Origin: Streptomyces camelliae | Lineage (GTDB): Bacteria; Actinomycetota; Actinomycetes; Streptomycetales; Streptomycetaceae | Reading direction: 5' to 3' | Length of the DNA: 64,000 nt | NCBI RefSeq assembly: GCF_027625935.1 | Contig: NZ_CP115300.1 | Span: 1,860,001 to 1,924,000, forward strand | In this document: positions 43,490 to 51,915 of the stretch, piece after piece | Layout: each line of letters starts with the position of its first letter | Numbering within the stretch: position 1 is the first letter of the stretch | Program-made: the position numbers and the translations under genes | Notes under the pieces: generated by a model | Database searches by the model: none | Told to the model about the DNA's origin: nothing | The model's input: the letters and a program-made list of their open reading frames with translations, nothing else

Positions 43490-44266
43490 ATGACCGCTGC
43501 AGCACTCGACTACGACGCCTGGATACGGACATTCGACGCAGGTTCGGAAAGCGGATCCGCGGTCCCCGGACTTCGCCTCGTGTGCTTCCCGCACGCCGGG
43601 GGCTCGGCAAGCTTCTACTTCCCGTACGCCAAACTCCTGCGGCCCGGAATCGAGGTGCTGGCGGTGCAGTATCCGGGGCGGCAGGACCGGCGCGGTGAGC
43701 CTTGCCTGGACACGATCGACGCGTTGGCGGACCGGGCGGCCGAGGTGCTGAGGGTGCGTCACCCGAACGAGCGCCTGGCGTTTTTCGGCCACAGTATGGG
43801 CGCGGCAGTGGCCTTCGAGACGGTCCGGCGGCTGGAGCACGGACCGGGTCCGAGGGTGCTGCGCCTCTTCGCCTCGGGCCGGCGGGCGCCGAGCGTGTTC
43901 CGGCCGGAATTCGTGCACCGCAAGGACGACGACGGGCTGGTCGCCGAGTTGCAGGCGCTCAGCGGTACGCATCCCGCGCTGCTCGACGACCCCGAGCTGC
44001 GTGCCCTGGTTCTCCCGACGATCCGGTCCGACTACCGGGCGATCGAGACCTACCGGTGTGCGCCGGGTGCCTCGGTCGCCTGCCCGGTGACCGTGCTGAT
44101 CGGGGACGCCGACCCCCGGGTCTCGGAGGCGGACGCCCGCCCCTGGGCGGAGCACACCCGCGGGGGGTGCGACCTGAGGGTGTTGCCGGGCGGTCATTTC
44201 TATCTGGAGCAGCAGAGGGACACCGTCGTGGCCGGACTTCGGGCGGCGCTGCGCGAGCATCTGTAA
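43490..44266 (+). CDS. Type II thioesterase
   Basis: 258 residues, ATG with aaggag upstream. CFPHAGGSASFYFPYAKLL at the start, nucleophile elbow FGHSMG (Ser102), Asp in LIGDADPRV (about 202) and His in GGHFYL (about 233). This family removes stalled or wrong acyl groups from PKS and NRPS carrier proteins. It fits the adjacent assembly line. Confidence 0.9.
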   Translation: MTAAALDYDAWIRTFDAGSESGSAVPGLRLVCFPHAGGSASFYFPYAKLLRPGIEVLAVQYPGRQDRRGEPCLDTIDALADRAAEVLRVRHPNERLAFFGHSMGAAVAFETVRRLEHGPGPRVLRLFASGRRAPSVFRPEFVHRKDDDGLVAELQALSGTHPALLDDPELRALVLPTIRSDYRAIETYRCAPGASVACPVTVLIGDADPRVSEADARPWAEHTRGGCDLRVLPGGHFYLEQQRDTVVAGLRAALREHL

Positions 44267-44332
44267 GCCGGCACTCGCGCAGTGACCGCTCGTCATGGCG
44301 GTCCCCCCACGCTCGCCGGCCGAGTCTGCATG

Positions 44333-44357
44333 TGGCGCCGCCCGCCGGGCGGCGCCA
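44333..44357. terminator. 12-bp hairpin between the thioesterase and TetR genes
   Basis: Arms 44333-44344 (tggcgccgcccg) and 44346-44357 are exact complements around one base. The position between two convergent genes (stops at 44266 and 44432) supports a bidirectional terminator. Confidence 0.65.
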
Positions 44358-44431
44358 CCGGGACGGTCGTCACCCCCGCCCACCTCGGCGCGCACCGCCG
44401 TGCACGGCGTCCCCCGCCCACGCTTCGCATG

Positions 44432-45097
44432 TCACTCCCCCCGTGCCGGGCCGCCACCGGCCCGCATCCACCGCTCGGCCGTCAAACTGCCCTCACCACG
44501 CAGACCGTCGCAGTAGACCGCGAGCATCCTGCCGGGAAGCTGCGCGTCACCTGTGCGCTGCGCCGCGATCAGGGTGCTCGCCATGACGGCCATGAGATCG
44601 GCGACGGTCACGTCCTCGCGGACACCGGCCTCCTGAGCTCGCGTGAGCAGCTCGCCGAGCGCCTCGTTCAGGCCGAGGGCGGCTGGGCCCGTGACCTCGC
44701 CGACGTCGACCCCCGCCCCGATCAGCGCGTCGACCAGGTCCTTCTTGACGCGGCCCTCCTCCAGGACGTCGAAGAGGAAGCCGAACAGCACCCCTACGGG
44801 ATCCGCCAGGCCGGTCAGCGCGCGGGCCTTCTGGGTCAGCCGCTGGATCCGGGTGATGATCACGGCCTCGAACAGCACCTCCTTGGTGGGGAAGTGCCGG
44901 TGCACGGTGCCCGGCCCGACGCCGGCGCGGCGCGCGATCTCGTCCAGTGAGACCGAGTGCCCTTCCACCGCGAAGGTCTCCAGCGCGGCGGCGAGGATCT
45001 GGTCGCGATTGCGGCGGGCATCGGCGCGCAGCGGCCGTGGGGGGGGCGGCGCGTAAGGGATGGCGGAGTCCAGCCCCGTCGACTTCCCGACTGCCAT
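44432..45097 (-). CDS. TetR-family repressor
   Basis: 221 residues from ATG 45097 with gggagg upstream. HTH region NRDQILAAALETFAVEG, VSLDEIARRAGVGPGTVHRH and FPTKEVLFEAV; the C-terminal ligand domain contains LADPVGVLFGFLFDVLEEGR. It is divergent from an MFS exporter gene whose promoter contains a 22-bp palindrome, the usual arrangement of an efflux regulator that responds to the pathway product. Confidence 0.87.
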   Translation of the reverse strand: MAVGKSTGLDSAIPYAPPPPRPLRADARRNRDQILAAALETFAVEGHSVSLDEIARRAGVGPGTVHRHFPTKEVLFEAVIITRIQRLTQKARALTGLADPVGVLFGFLFDVLEEGRVKKDLVDALIGAGVDVGEVTGPAALGLNEALGELLTRAQEAGVREDVTVADLMAVMASTLIAAQRTGDAQLPGRMLAVYCDGLRGEGSLTAERWMRAGGGPARGE

Positions 45098-45175
45098 GGC
45101 GCCTCCCGATCGTGACAACACCCCTGGCGAGTACGCCTCAGGGCGGCTGAGGCCTTCGATTGTAACCGCACTTCG

Positions 45176-45231
45176 TTGACAACCGGGGCGGCGGCCCCGT
45201 ATCGTCCGCAACCGGGTCCGTGGACCCGGTT
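45176..45231 (+). promoter_or_regulatory. MFS promoter with TetR operator palindrome
   Basis: A -35 ttgaca (45176-45181) and -10 tatcgt (45200-45205) are 18 bp apart. Directly downstream, 45210-45231 forms a perfect inverted repeat with 10-bp arms (aaccgggtcc / ggacccggtt) around gt, overlapping the expected transcription start. This would let the divergent TetR protein block the exporter gene. Confidence 0.7.
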
Positions 45232-45278
45232 AGCCCGACTGGCTCCACCCGTTCCTTCCATTCCGGGGAGTCCCCACC

Positions 45279-46832
45279 GTGTCAACTTCAGCGGCGCCAA
45301 GCCCCAACTCCGGCCTCCGCAGAGTGCTGCCCGGGCTGATGCTCGCGCTCCTGCTCTCCATGCTCGACGCGATGATCGTCACCACCGCTCTGCCGACCAT
45401 CGCGGGTGACCTCGGCGGATTCAACCGCCTTTCCTGGGTCATCACCGCATACATCCTGACCTCCACCGTCTCCACCCCGCTGTGGGGCCGGATGAGCGAC
45501 TTCTTCAGCCGCAAGCAGCTGCTCCTGGCCTCGATCCTGATCTTCACGATCGGTTCCGTACTCTGCGGTGTCGCCCAGTCCATGGGGGCGCTGATCGCCT
45601 TCCGTGCTTTCCAGGGCATCGGCGCGGGCGGACTGATGGTGGGCGTGATGGCGGTGATCGGCGTCATGGCTCCCCCGAAGGAGCGCGGCAAGTACCAGAG
45701 CTACATCGCCGCCCTCAGCGCGGTCGCCACCGTCGGTGGTCCGCTGCTCGGCGGCGCGCTCACCGACCACGCCTCCTGGCGCTGGGCGTTCTACCTCAAC
45801 GTGCCGATCGCCGCCGTCGCCGTCTGGTTCGTGGCGGCCCGGCTCAATCTGCCGCACAACCGGGGCACCGGCCGCATCGACTACCTCGGTGCCGCCCTCC
45901 TCTCCGTGGCCAGCACCGCCGTGGTCCTGTTCACCACGTGGGGCGGCAACCAGTACGCGTGGGGCTCGCCCACCATCCTCGGTCTGATCGCGCTGGCGGT
46001 GGTCGCTGTCATCGCCACCGTGGTGGTCGAGCGCCGGGCCGCCCAACCGATCCTGCCGCCGCACCTGTTCCGCTCCCGCAACTTCGTGGCCAGCCTGGTA
46101 CTCGGCTTCCTCGTCGGCATCGCCCTCTACGGCACCATCACCTACCTGCCGGTCTACCAGCAGAGCGTGCAGCATCTGTCCGCGACCAGCAGCGGTCTGC
46201 TGCTGCTCCCGGTGCTCGGCGGCATGCTGGTCGCCTCGATGTACAGCGGCCGGCTGATGAGCGAGTCCAGCCGCCACCGGCTGATCCTCCTGGCCGGCGG
46301 GGCGTTCCTGAGCGTCGGCTCGTTCCTGCTGTCCCTGCTGGACGTGAACACCTCCCGGGTCGTCGCCTCGGTCTACATGGTGGTCTTCGGTATCGGCCTG
46401 GGCCTGCTGTTCCAGAACGTCATGGTCATCACCCAGAACAGCGTCGAGCTGAAGGACATGGGCGTGGCCAGCGGCACACTGACGTTCTTCCGCTCCGTCG
46501 GTGGCTCGTTCGGTACGGCGCTCTTCGCGGCCGTGTTCACCAGCCGGCTCACCGACTCCCTCGGCTCCAAGCTCTCCCCCGCCGAGCTGAGCGCCGTGCA
46601 CAACAACGGCGGTCGTGCGGGTTCGAGCGCGATCGAGTCGCTGTCCCAGTCGGCCCGCACCGCATACGTGGACGCCGTGGCCGGCGGCACCCAGAGCATG
46701 TTCCGCTGGGCGCTGCCGTTCTTCGTGGTCGCCTTCCTGGTGGCGCTGTTCCTGCGGGACAAGAGCAAGCAGGCGCAGGCGGCACAGGCTCCCGCAGCCG
46801 CCAAGCCCCAGCAGGCCGGTTCCGCGAGCTGA
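45279..46832 (+). CDS. MFS multidrug exporter (DHA2, EmrB/QacA type)
   Basis: 517 residues, GTG start. Fourteen membrane helices are expected. Motif D1 MLDAMIVTTALPTIAGDLGG, motif A GRMSDFFSRK and motif C GGPLLGGALTDHASWRWAF are clear. An Ala/Gln-rich cytoplasmic tail ends the protein. It probably exports the cluster product and gives self-resistance, under control of the divergent TetR gene. Confidence 0.88.
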   Translation: MSTSAAPSPNSGLRRVLPGLMLALLLSMLDAMIVTTALPTIAGDLGGFNRLSWVITAYILTSTVSTPLWGRMSDFFSRKQLLLASILIFTIGSVLCGVAQSMGALIAFRAFQGIGAGGLMVGVMAVIGVMAPPKERGKYQSYIAALSAVATVGGPLLGGALTDHASWRWAFYLNVPIAAVAVWFVAARLNLPHNRGTGRIDYLGAALLSVASTAVVLFTTWGGNQYAWGSPTILGLIALAVVAVIATVVVERRAAQPILPPHLFRSRNFVASLVLGFLVGIALYGTITYLPVYQQSVQHLSATSSGLLLLPVLGGMLVASMYSGRLMSESSRHRLILLAGGAFLSVGSFLLSLLDVNTSRVVASVYMVVFGIGLGLLFQNVMVITQNSVELKDMGVASGTLTFFRSVGGSFGTALFAAVFTSRLTDSLGSKLSPAELSAVHNNGGRAGSSAIESLSQSARTAYVDAVAGGTQSMFRWALPFFVVAFLVALFLRDKSKQAQAAQAPAAAKPQQAGSAS

Positions 46833-46866
46833 GCCCACCGACCGGATGTGCGAGGCGTGAAGGCAG

Positions 46867-46900
46867 TCGGCCCCGGGGCGAGCACTCGCCCCGGGGCCGA
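46867..46900. terminator. Perfect 16-bp hairpin between convergent MFS and SARP genes
   Basis: Arms 46867-46882 (tcggccccggggcgag) and 46885-46900 are exact reverse complements. They lie midway between the MFS stop (46832) and the SARP stop (46914). Confidence 0.85.
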
Positions 46901-46913
46901 CCCTCATGTTCCG

Positions 46914-47705
46914 TCAGACCGCCGGTGCCAGCGCCACGCGGTGCCGGCTGTCCGCGATCAGCACCACGCGCTGCAACTCGCGCAGCCGCAGACCCGGTTC
47001 CAGGCCCAGCTCACTGCGCAGCACGTCCGCGGCCTGCGCGTACACGGCCAGCGCGTCGGCCCGCCGGTCGGAGGCGAACAGCGCACGCATCAGCTGCGCG
47101 TAGAAGACCTCGTGCAGCGAGTACTCCGAGATCAGCCGGTACAGCCGGCCCACCAGCTCGCGGTGGTGGCCGAGAGCCAGTTCGGCCTCGGTCTGCATCT
47201 CGATGCACTCCAGACGCAGCTCTTCCAGCCAGTCGCTGAACCCGGTGACGATGGGCCCGTTGCCGAGCCGGCCGAACGCCGAGCCGCGCCACAGGTCGAG
47301 CGCGCCGGACAGGGTCGCACTGGCCGCGGTGAAGCGGCGTGCGGTGAGTTCGGCGCGCCCGCGCTGCACCAGCCGCTGGAAGACCCGGCAGTCCAGGTCG
47401 TCCGGCTTCACCTGGAGCAGGTAGCCCGATGTCGAGGTGACGATCGGGCCGACCGGGCGCGGGCAGTCGTCCGAGGTGGCTCCGCACAGCAGCTTACGCA
47501 GCTGGGATATGTAGACGTGGATCGCCGAGGTGGCCCGCCGGGGCGGATTCTCGCCCCATATCTCCAGCGTGAGCTGCGGCACCGAGACAACCTGGTTGCC
47601 ACGAGCCAGCAGGGTCGCGAGCACGTTCTCCATCTTGGGTGCGCTGATCTGGCGGACGACGCCGCGGTCGATGACCTGGAGCGGCCCCAGTACCTGGTAC
47701 CTCAT
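46914..47705 (-). CDS. SARP-family pathway activator
   Basis: 263 residues, ATG 47705 overlapping the NRPS stop by 4 nt. The OmpR-like winged helix (MRYQVLGPLQVIDRG, VSVPQLTLEIWGENPPRRAT, IHVYISQLRKLL) is followed by the bacterial transcriptional activation domain (LDCRVFQRLVQRGRAELTAR, EYSLHEVFYAQLMRALFASD, DVLRSELGLEPGLRLRELQR). It has the length of small SARPs such as ActII-ORF4. It lies at the end of the Dieckmann cyclase-NRPS transcript and is translationally coupled to the NRPS, so activation is probably self-reinforcing. Confidence 0.88.
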   Translation of the reverse strand: MRYQVLGPLQVIDRGVVRQISAPKMENVLATLLARGNQVVSVPQLTLEIWGENPPRRATSAIHVYISQLRKLLCGATSDDCPRPVGPIVTSTSGYLLQVKPDDLDCRVFQRLVQRGRAELTARRFTAASATLSGALDLWRGSAFGRLGNGPIVTGFSDWLEELRLECIEMQTEAELALGHHRELVGRLYRLISEYSLHEVFYAQLMRALFASDRRADALAVYAQAADVLRSELGLEPGLRLRELQRVVLIADSRHRVALAPAV

Positions 47706-50700
47706 TCGCTCTCCCGCCTTCCCTCTGTCTGGTCCCCTCCGGCCGCGCGCAGATGTCCGGCCAGCCGTGACGGCGTCGGATTCTCGAACAGTTCGGACAG
47801 TGCCACCCGCACCCCGAGGAGGGCCTCGGCCTCCTGCACCACCAGCGCTCCGAGCAGTGAATGACCACCGTGGGAGAAGAAGTTGGTGTCCGCGGTGATG
47901 TCCTGGCGGTTCAGCACGCGCTGCCACAGCCCGATCAGGTCCCGCACCAACGCGTCCGCGGTGTCGTCCGCCGGCCCCTGGGACGCGGCCTCGGCGCGCC
48001 GCGCGCGGGCCAGCTCCGTCAGCGCCGGGTAGTCCACCTTGTCGTTGAGGGTGGTCGGCAGCGCGTCCAGGACCAGGAACTCCTGCGGTACCAGGGCGCG
48101 CGGCAGCTCGGCCCGGGCGTGCTCCCAGAGCCGCTCCACCAGGTCCCCCGTCGCACCGGCGGATTCGGCGCCGGCCGGTTCGACGAAGGCGACCAGGGCC
48201 GCGTCGGTGTCGGGATCGCCGACCAGCGTGACCGCCACGCCACGGACCGAGGGGTGTGCGAGCAGTACGGCCTCGATCTCGCCCGGCTCGATCCGGTTGC
48301 CGCGCAGCTTGATCTGGCGGTCGGCCCGGCCGAGCAGTTCGAGGGTGCCGTCGGCCCGCCAGCGGGCCAGGTCCCCGGTCCGGTAGTAGCGGCCCCGCTG
48401 GGGGTCGTCCACGAACCGTTCGGCGGTCAGCTCGGGCCTGCCGTGGTAGCCGTGGGCGACGCCGTCGCCGCCGATGCACAACTCACCGCGCACACCGATC
48501 GGCAGTTCGGTGCCGTCCGGTGCGAGCACCATGACCCGGGTGTTGGCGATGGGCCGACCGATCCCGGCGGGCTCGGGGTCGCCCGGTCGAAGGATCCCCG
48601 AGGTGGACCAGATCGTCGTCTCGGTGGGGCCGTAGACGTGGTGCAGGGTGCAGCCGGTGGCCAGCAGCCGCTTCACCAGCGGCTGTGGCGCCGCCTCGCC
48701 GCCGCACAGGACGCGCCGGCCACGCAGGGAGGGCCCAGCCTCCTCCAGCACCAACCGCCAGGTGGTGGGAGTGGCCTGGACGACGTCCGCGTCGTGCCGT
48801 TCGATCAGCTCACGCAGGACACCGCCGTCGGTGCGGGCCGCGTCCGGGGCGGCCACGACACTGCCGCCGTACGCGAGCGGGACGTACAGCTCCAGCCCGG
48901 AGATGTCGAAGGAGAAGGTCGTCAGCCAGACCACGGTGGTGTCCGGGCCCGCGTCCAGCTCGGTCCCGAAGTGTGCGACGAGGTTGGCCAGTGCGCGGTG
49001 GCCGACGACGGTGCCCTTGGGCCGACCGGTCGAGCCCGACGTGTAGATGAGATACGCGGCTGCGGCGGGGTCGGCCGCCACGGGCTCGGCGGGCAGCGGC
49101 CGGGCCGGCGCATCACCGGCGGGAGCCAGGGTCAGTACCGTCCGGTCGCCCGCGCCCGGCAGTTGGACTCCCGGCCCGGCGAGGACGGCGCGGGCGCCGG
49201 AGTCGGCGAGCTGGTAGGCGATCCGCTGCTCGGGATGCTCGGGGTCGAGCGGCAGGTAGGCGGCATCGGCCAGCCAGCTCCCGAGGACGGCCGCGGCCAG
49301 TTCGGGGCCGCGCTGGGCGGCGACGGCGACCACGTCGCCGGTGCGCACCCCGGCCTCGGTCAGCTGCTCCCGTACGGTGAGCGCCGCGTGCCACAGCTGC
49401 CGGTAGCTGGTGGCGCCGTCCGCCGTGTGCATCGCCGGGGCGTCCGGGCGGGCCAGGAGCCCGGCGGTGAACGCCGAGAGGACCGATTCCGAACCCACCT
49501 CCGCCTGGGTCCGGTTGGCTGCCGCGATCACCTCGCGGTCCCGGTCGGCCCACACCCGCAACGCGCCGATCGGCCGCTCGGCATCCTCGGCCAGCTGGAC
49601 CAGCAGGGCGTCGTAGCGCTCCAGGAGCAGTTCGACGTCCTGACGGGTCAGCAGATCGGTGCAGTAGACCGCCCGGACGCGCAGCCGGTCCGGTGCGGCG
49701 ACCACGAAGAACTCCAGGTCGAACTTGCTGAAGCCGTTCTCCACCACCAGCGGTTCAGCCTGCAGTGAGCCGATGGTGAACCGGGGCAGGACGCTGCCGG
49801 GCACATAGTTGAACAGGTGCCGGAACAGCATGTTCCGCCAGCCGGAGCCGCCGCGCGGCACCAGCGGGGTCAGGTGGTCGACCGGGACGTCGGCGTGCGC
49901 CAGGGCATCGAAGAAGACGTCACGGGTGCTGCGGACGAAGGCGCGGACCGTCTGCTCGGGTGTCACGCGGGCCCGCAGGGGCAGCACGTTCACGTGATAG
50001 CCGATCGCGTCCGCCGCCTCACGCGGGCGTACGTCCACGGGCGAACCGACCGCCAGGTCGAGTCCGGCGCCGTGTGCGGCCAGCAGCAGCTGGTAGGCGG
50101 CGAGCAGGACGGCCGTCTCCGGGGCCCGCAGCTCGCGCTGGAGTCGCTTCACCGCCGCCCGGGCGGCCTCGGACAGGTCGTAGAGCACCCGGTCGCCGAC
50201 CAGGGTCGGTTCAGCGGCGTCCGGCACCCCGCACCACAGGTCGAGGGCGCCGAGGTCGTAGTCGGCGAGCTGCTTGCGCCAGAAGTCCAGGCTCTCCTCG
50301 GTCGGCTCGGGCTCGACCAGGACCGGCACCGGCTCCAGCAGGGCCGGCGGTGGTTCACCGCGGCCCACCAGCGCGTCGTAGGCCTCGGCCAGTTCGGACA
50401 GGAGGGGGACACCCGAGAGGGTGTCGAACACCAGGTGATGAACGGCCAGGCAGAACACGTCACCGTCGGCACCGCGTAAGACGGCGGCGCGCAGCAGCAG
50501 GCTGCCGTCGAGCGGGAAGCGCTCGGCGACGAAGGCTGTCAGGTCGGTGTCGAGGTCCTCCGGGCGCGTGGTGAGCACGCGCGGGACGAGGCTGACGGCA
50601 GAGGGGTCGAGGACGGACCGGGTGAGGTGGGCCCCGGAGGCCCGGTAGACGGTGCGAAGCACCTCATGTCTGCGCACCAGGAGGGTGAGGGCCTCCTGCA

Positions 50701-50872
50701 GCGGGGACTCCTGGAGCCCGCCGTCCGCCCGGAAGGCGACCGACAGGTTGTTGGCCGCGCTGTGCGGGGCCAGTCGCTCCAGCAGCCAGAGGGCTTCCTC
50801 CTTACGGCCGGCGGCCTCGGATCTGTCCAGGCCGCGAACCTCGGTGGATGCCCCTGTTCCCAACGGTTGCAT
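47702..50872 (-). CDS. Single-module NRPS (C-A-PCP)
   Basis: 1056 residues from ATG 50872 with aaggaa upstream. Condensation domain ~25-440; its active site is H145-H-LVF-D150 followed by T where G is usual. Adenylation domain ~455-930: IYTSGSTGRPKGTVV, FSFDISGLELYVPLA, VYGPTETTIWS, GELCIGGDGVAHGY, YYRTGDLARW and the lysine motif TLNDKVDYPAL. PCP ~975-1045 with phosphopantetheine Ser1005 in FFSHGGHSLLG. There is no thioesterase, reductase or epimerase, so the product must be released in trans, most likely by the Cys hydrolase encoded 26 bp upstream. The amino acid chosen by the A domain was not decoded. Confidence 0.9.
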   Translation of the reverse strand: MQPLGTGASTEVRGLDRSEAAGRKEEALWLLERLAPHSAANNLSVAFRADGGLQESPLQEALTLLVRRHEVLRTVYRASGAHLTRSVLDPSAVSLVPRVLTTRPEDLDTDLTAFVAERFPLDGSLLLRAAVLRGADGDVFCLAVHHLVFDTLSGVPLLSELAEAYDALVGRGEPPPALLEPVPVLVEPEPTEESLDFWRKQLADYDLGALDLWCGVPDAAEPTLVGDRVLYDLSEAARAAVKRLQRELRAPETAVLLAAYQLLLAAHGAGLDLAVGSPVDVRPREAADAIGYHVNVLPLRARVTPEQTVRAFVRSTRDVFFDALAHADVPVDHLTPLVPRGGSGWRNMLFRHLFNYVPGSVLPRFTIGSLQAEPLVVENGFSKFDLEFFVVAAPDRLRVRAVYCTDLLTRQDVELLLERYDALLVQLAEDAERPIGALRVWADRDREVIAAANRTQAEVGSESVLSAFTAGLLARPDAPAMHTADGATSYRQLWHAALTVREQLTEAGVRTGDVVAVAAQRGPELAAAVLGSWLADAAYLPLDPEHPEQRIAYQLADSGARAVLAGPGVQLPGAGDRTVLTLAPAGDAPARPLPAEPVAADPAAAAYLIYTSGSTGRPKGTVVGHRALANLVAHFGTELDAGPDTTVVWLTTFSFDISGLELYVPLAYGGSVVAAPDAARTDGGVLRELIERHDADVVQATPTTWRLVLEEAGPSLRGRRVLCGGEAAPQPLVKRLLATGCTLHHVYGPTETTIWSTSGILRPGDPEPAGIGRPIANTRVMVLAPDGTELPIGVRGELCIGGDGVAHGYHGRPELTAERFVDDPQRGRYYRTGDLARWRADGTLELLGRADRQIKLRGNRIEPGEIEAVLLAHPSVRGVAVTLVGDPDTDAALVAFVEPAGAESAGATGDLVERLWEHARAELPRALVPQEFLVLDALPTTLNDKVDYPALTELARARRAEAASQGPADDTADALVRDLIGLWQRVLNRQDITADTNFFSHGGHSLLGALVVQEAEALLGVRVALSELFENPTPSRLAGHLRAAGGDQTEGRRESE

Positions 50873-50898
50873 TGCTGTTCCTTCCCTTACGGACACCG

Positions 50899-51711
50899 TC
50901 ACGCAAGAAGCTCGGACACCGCTCGCGCGACGCTGGTGTCGCGGAGCAGCTCCGTGTGCGGGAGTTCGAAGGAGATCTCGCGGGCCACCAGCGCCGAACG
51001 CTCCCGTGCGGGGAGGGGGTTGAGGCCACTGTGCGGCGTGGCGGAGCTGATGGCGACCGCGTCCGCCCAGGCCTGGCGCGGGTCGAGGTCGGAGGCGGCG
51101 ACGAGGTAGCCGAGAAAGGAGGCGAACGTGGCGACGACTTCGGCGCCACGCTCGGCGTCCAGGCCGGTGCGCCGGAAGGCGGGCTCGCCGTACTTGCGAA
51201 ACAGCTCGCACAGTTCCTCGGCCAGCGGGCGCATGGCCGTGTGTGCTCGCCGGGTGTCCTGGCCGACGCGGCGCGCCTCGTCGATCTCGTCCGCGGAGAG
51301 CATCGGGGCGAGACCACCGATGAGCTCGTGGTAGTGGCGGTGCAGCAGGTCGGCATCGGGCCGCTCGGGGTCGAACAGGACGAGACGCGGTGCCTTCCCC
51401 TGCCGGCGACCGATCTCGGCGGCCAGCCCGGCGGCGAACACGCTGCCCACGCAGAAGCCGAGCACTGCGCTCACCGGCCCGGCGGACTTCGCGCCGGGTT
51501 CCCAGTGCCGGAGATAGTCGTCTCCGGTCATTCCGGCTTCCCGGCCGGGGCGGGGCGGGGCGGTCTCCCAGACGGTGGGCGCGGCATCGCCGAGCTCGCG
51601 CACCAGGTCGCCGAAGCCGGCGACGGTGCGGCCGGTCGCCGGAAAGTCGGAGGCCAGCACTGTCGCAGCGGTTCCCGTGCCGCTCAGAACATTCCATGCG
51701 TTCGCGGTCAT
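50899..51711 (-). CDS. Probable Dieckmann cyclase (TrdC/SlgL/NcmC type), Cys-Asp-His hydrolase fold
   Basis: 270 residues from ATG 51711. The nucleophile elbow reads LGFCVGS, so Cys87 replaces the serine of ordinary thioesterases. Asp114 follows in LVLFDPERPD and a C-terminal His252 lies in FELPHTELL. The Cys-Asp-His triad in an alpha/beta-hydrolase of this length is what is known for the Dieckmann cyclases that release tetramic acids in tirandamycin, streptolydigin and nocamycin pathways. The gene is first in the minus-strand unit with the C-A-PCP NRPS, which lacks a release domain. Expected reaction: carbon-carbon bond closure of the PCP-bound beta-ketoacyl aminoacyl thioester. A Cys-type thioesterase is the alternative. 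Confidence 0.75.
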   Translation of the reverse strand: MTANAWNVLSGTGTAATVLASDFPATGRTVAGFGDLVRELGDAAPTVWETAPPRPGREAGMTGDDYLRHWEPGAKSAGPVSAVLGFCVGSVFAAGLAAEIGRRQGKAPRLVLFDPERPDADLLHRHYHELIGGLAPMLSADEIDEARRVGQDTRRAHTAMRPLAEELCELFRKYGEPAFRRTGLDAERGAEVVATFASFLGYLVAASDLDPRQAWADAVAISSATPHSGLNPLPARERSALVAREISFELPHTELLRDTSVARAVSELLA

Positions 51712-51915
51712 CGTTCCATTCCGAACTCTAGAGACGGATTTGGGGAATCTTTTACTGCCGCTTACCTGGCGAGGTGAATGGAATACCTCATTCCAATGAG
51801 TGCGAGATGCATAACTCCAAACCGTTAGAATTCCTCGCGCGAAAGAGAACCTCGGGCGGCAACTTAGCATTCGGGCGCTCGACCGTAACAGTCGAATTGC
51901 TTTCCGGAACGATTG
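51712..51915. promoter_or_regulatory. AT-richer promoter region of the Dieckmann cyclase-NRPS-SARP unit
   Basis: This gap is noticeably AT-richer than its surroundings. It contains an inverted repeat tggaat-5 nt-attcca (51779-51795) about 70 bp before the cyclase start. It could be a binding site for the SARP or another cluster regulator; SARP direct heptamer repeats were not clearly seen. Confidence 0.45.
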
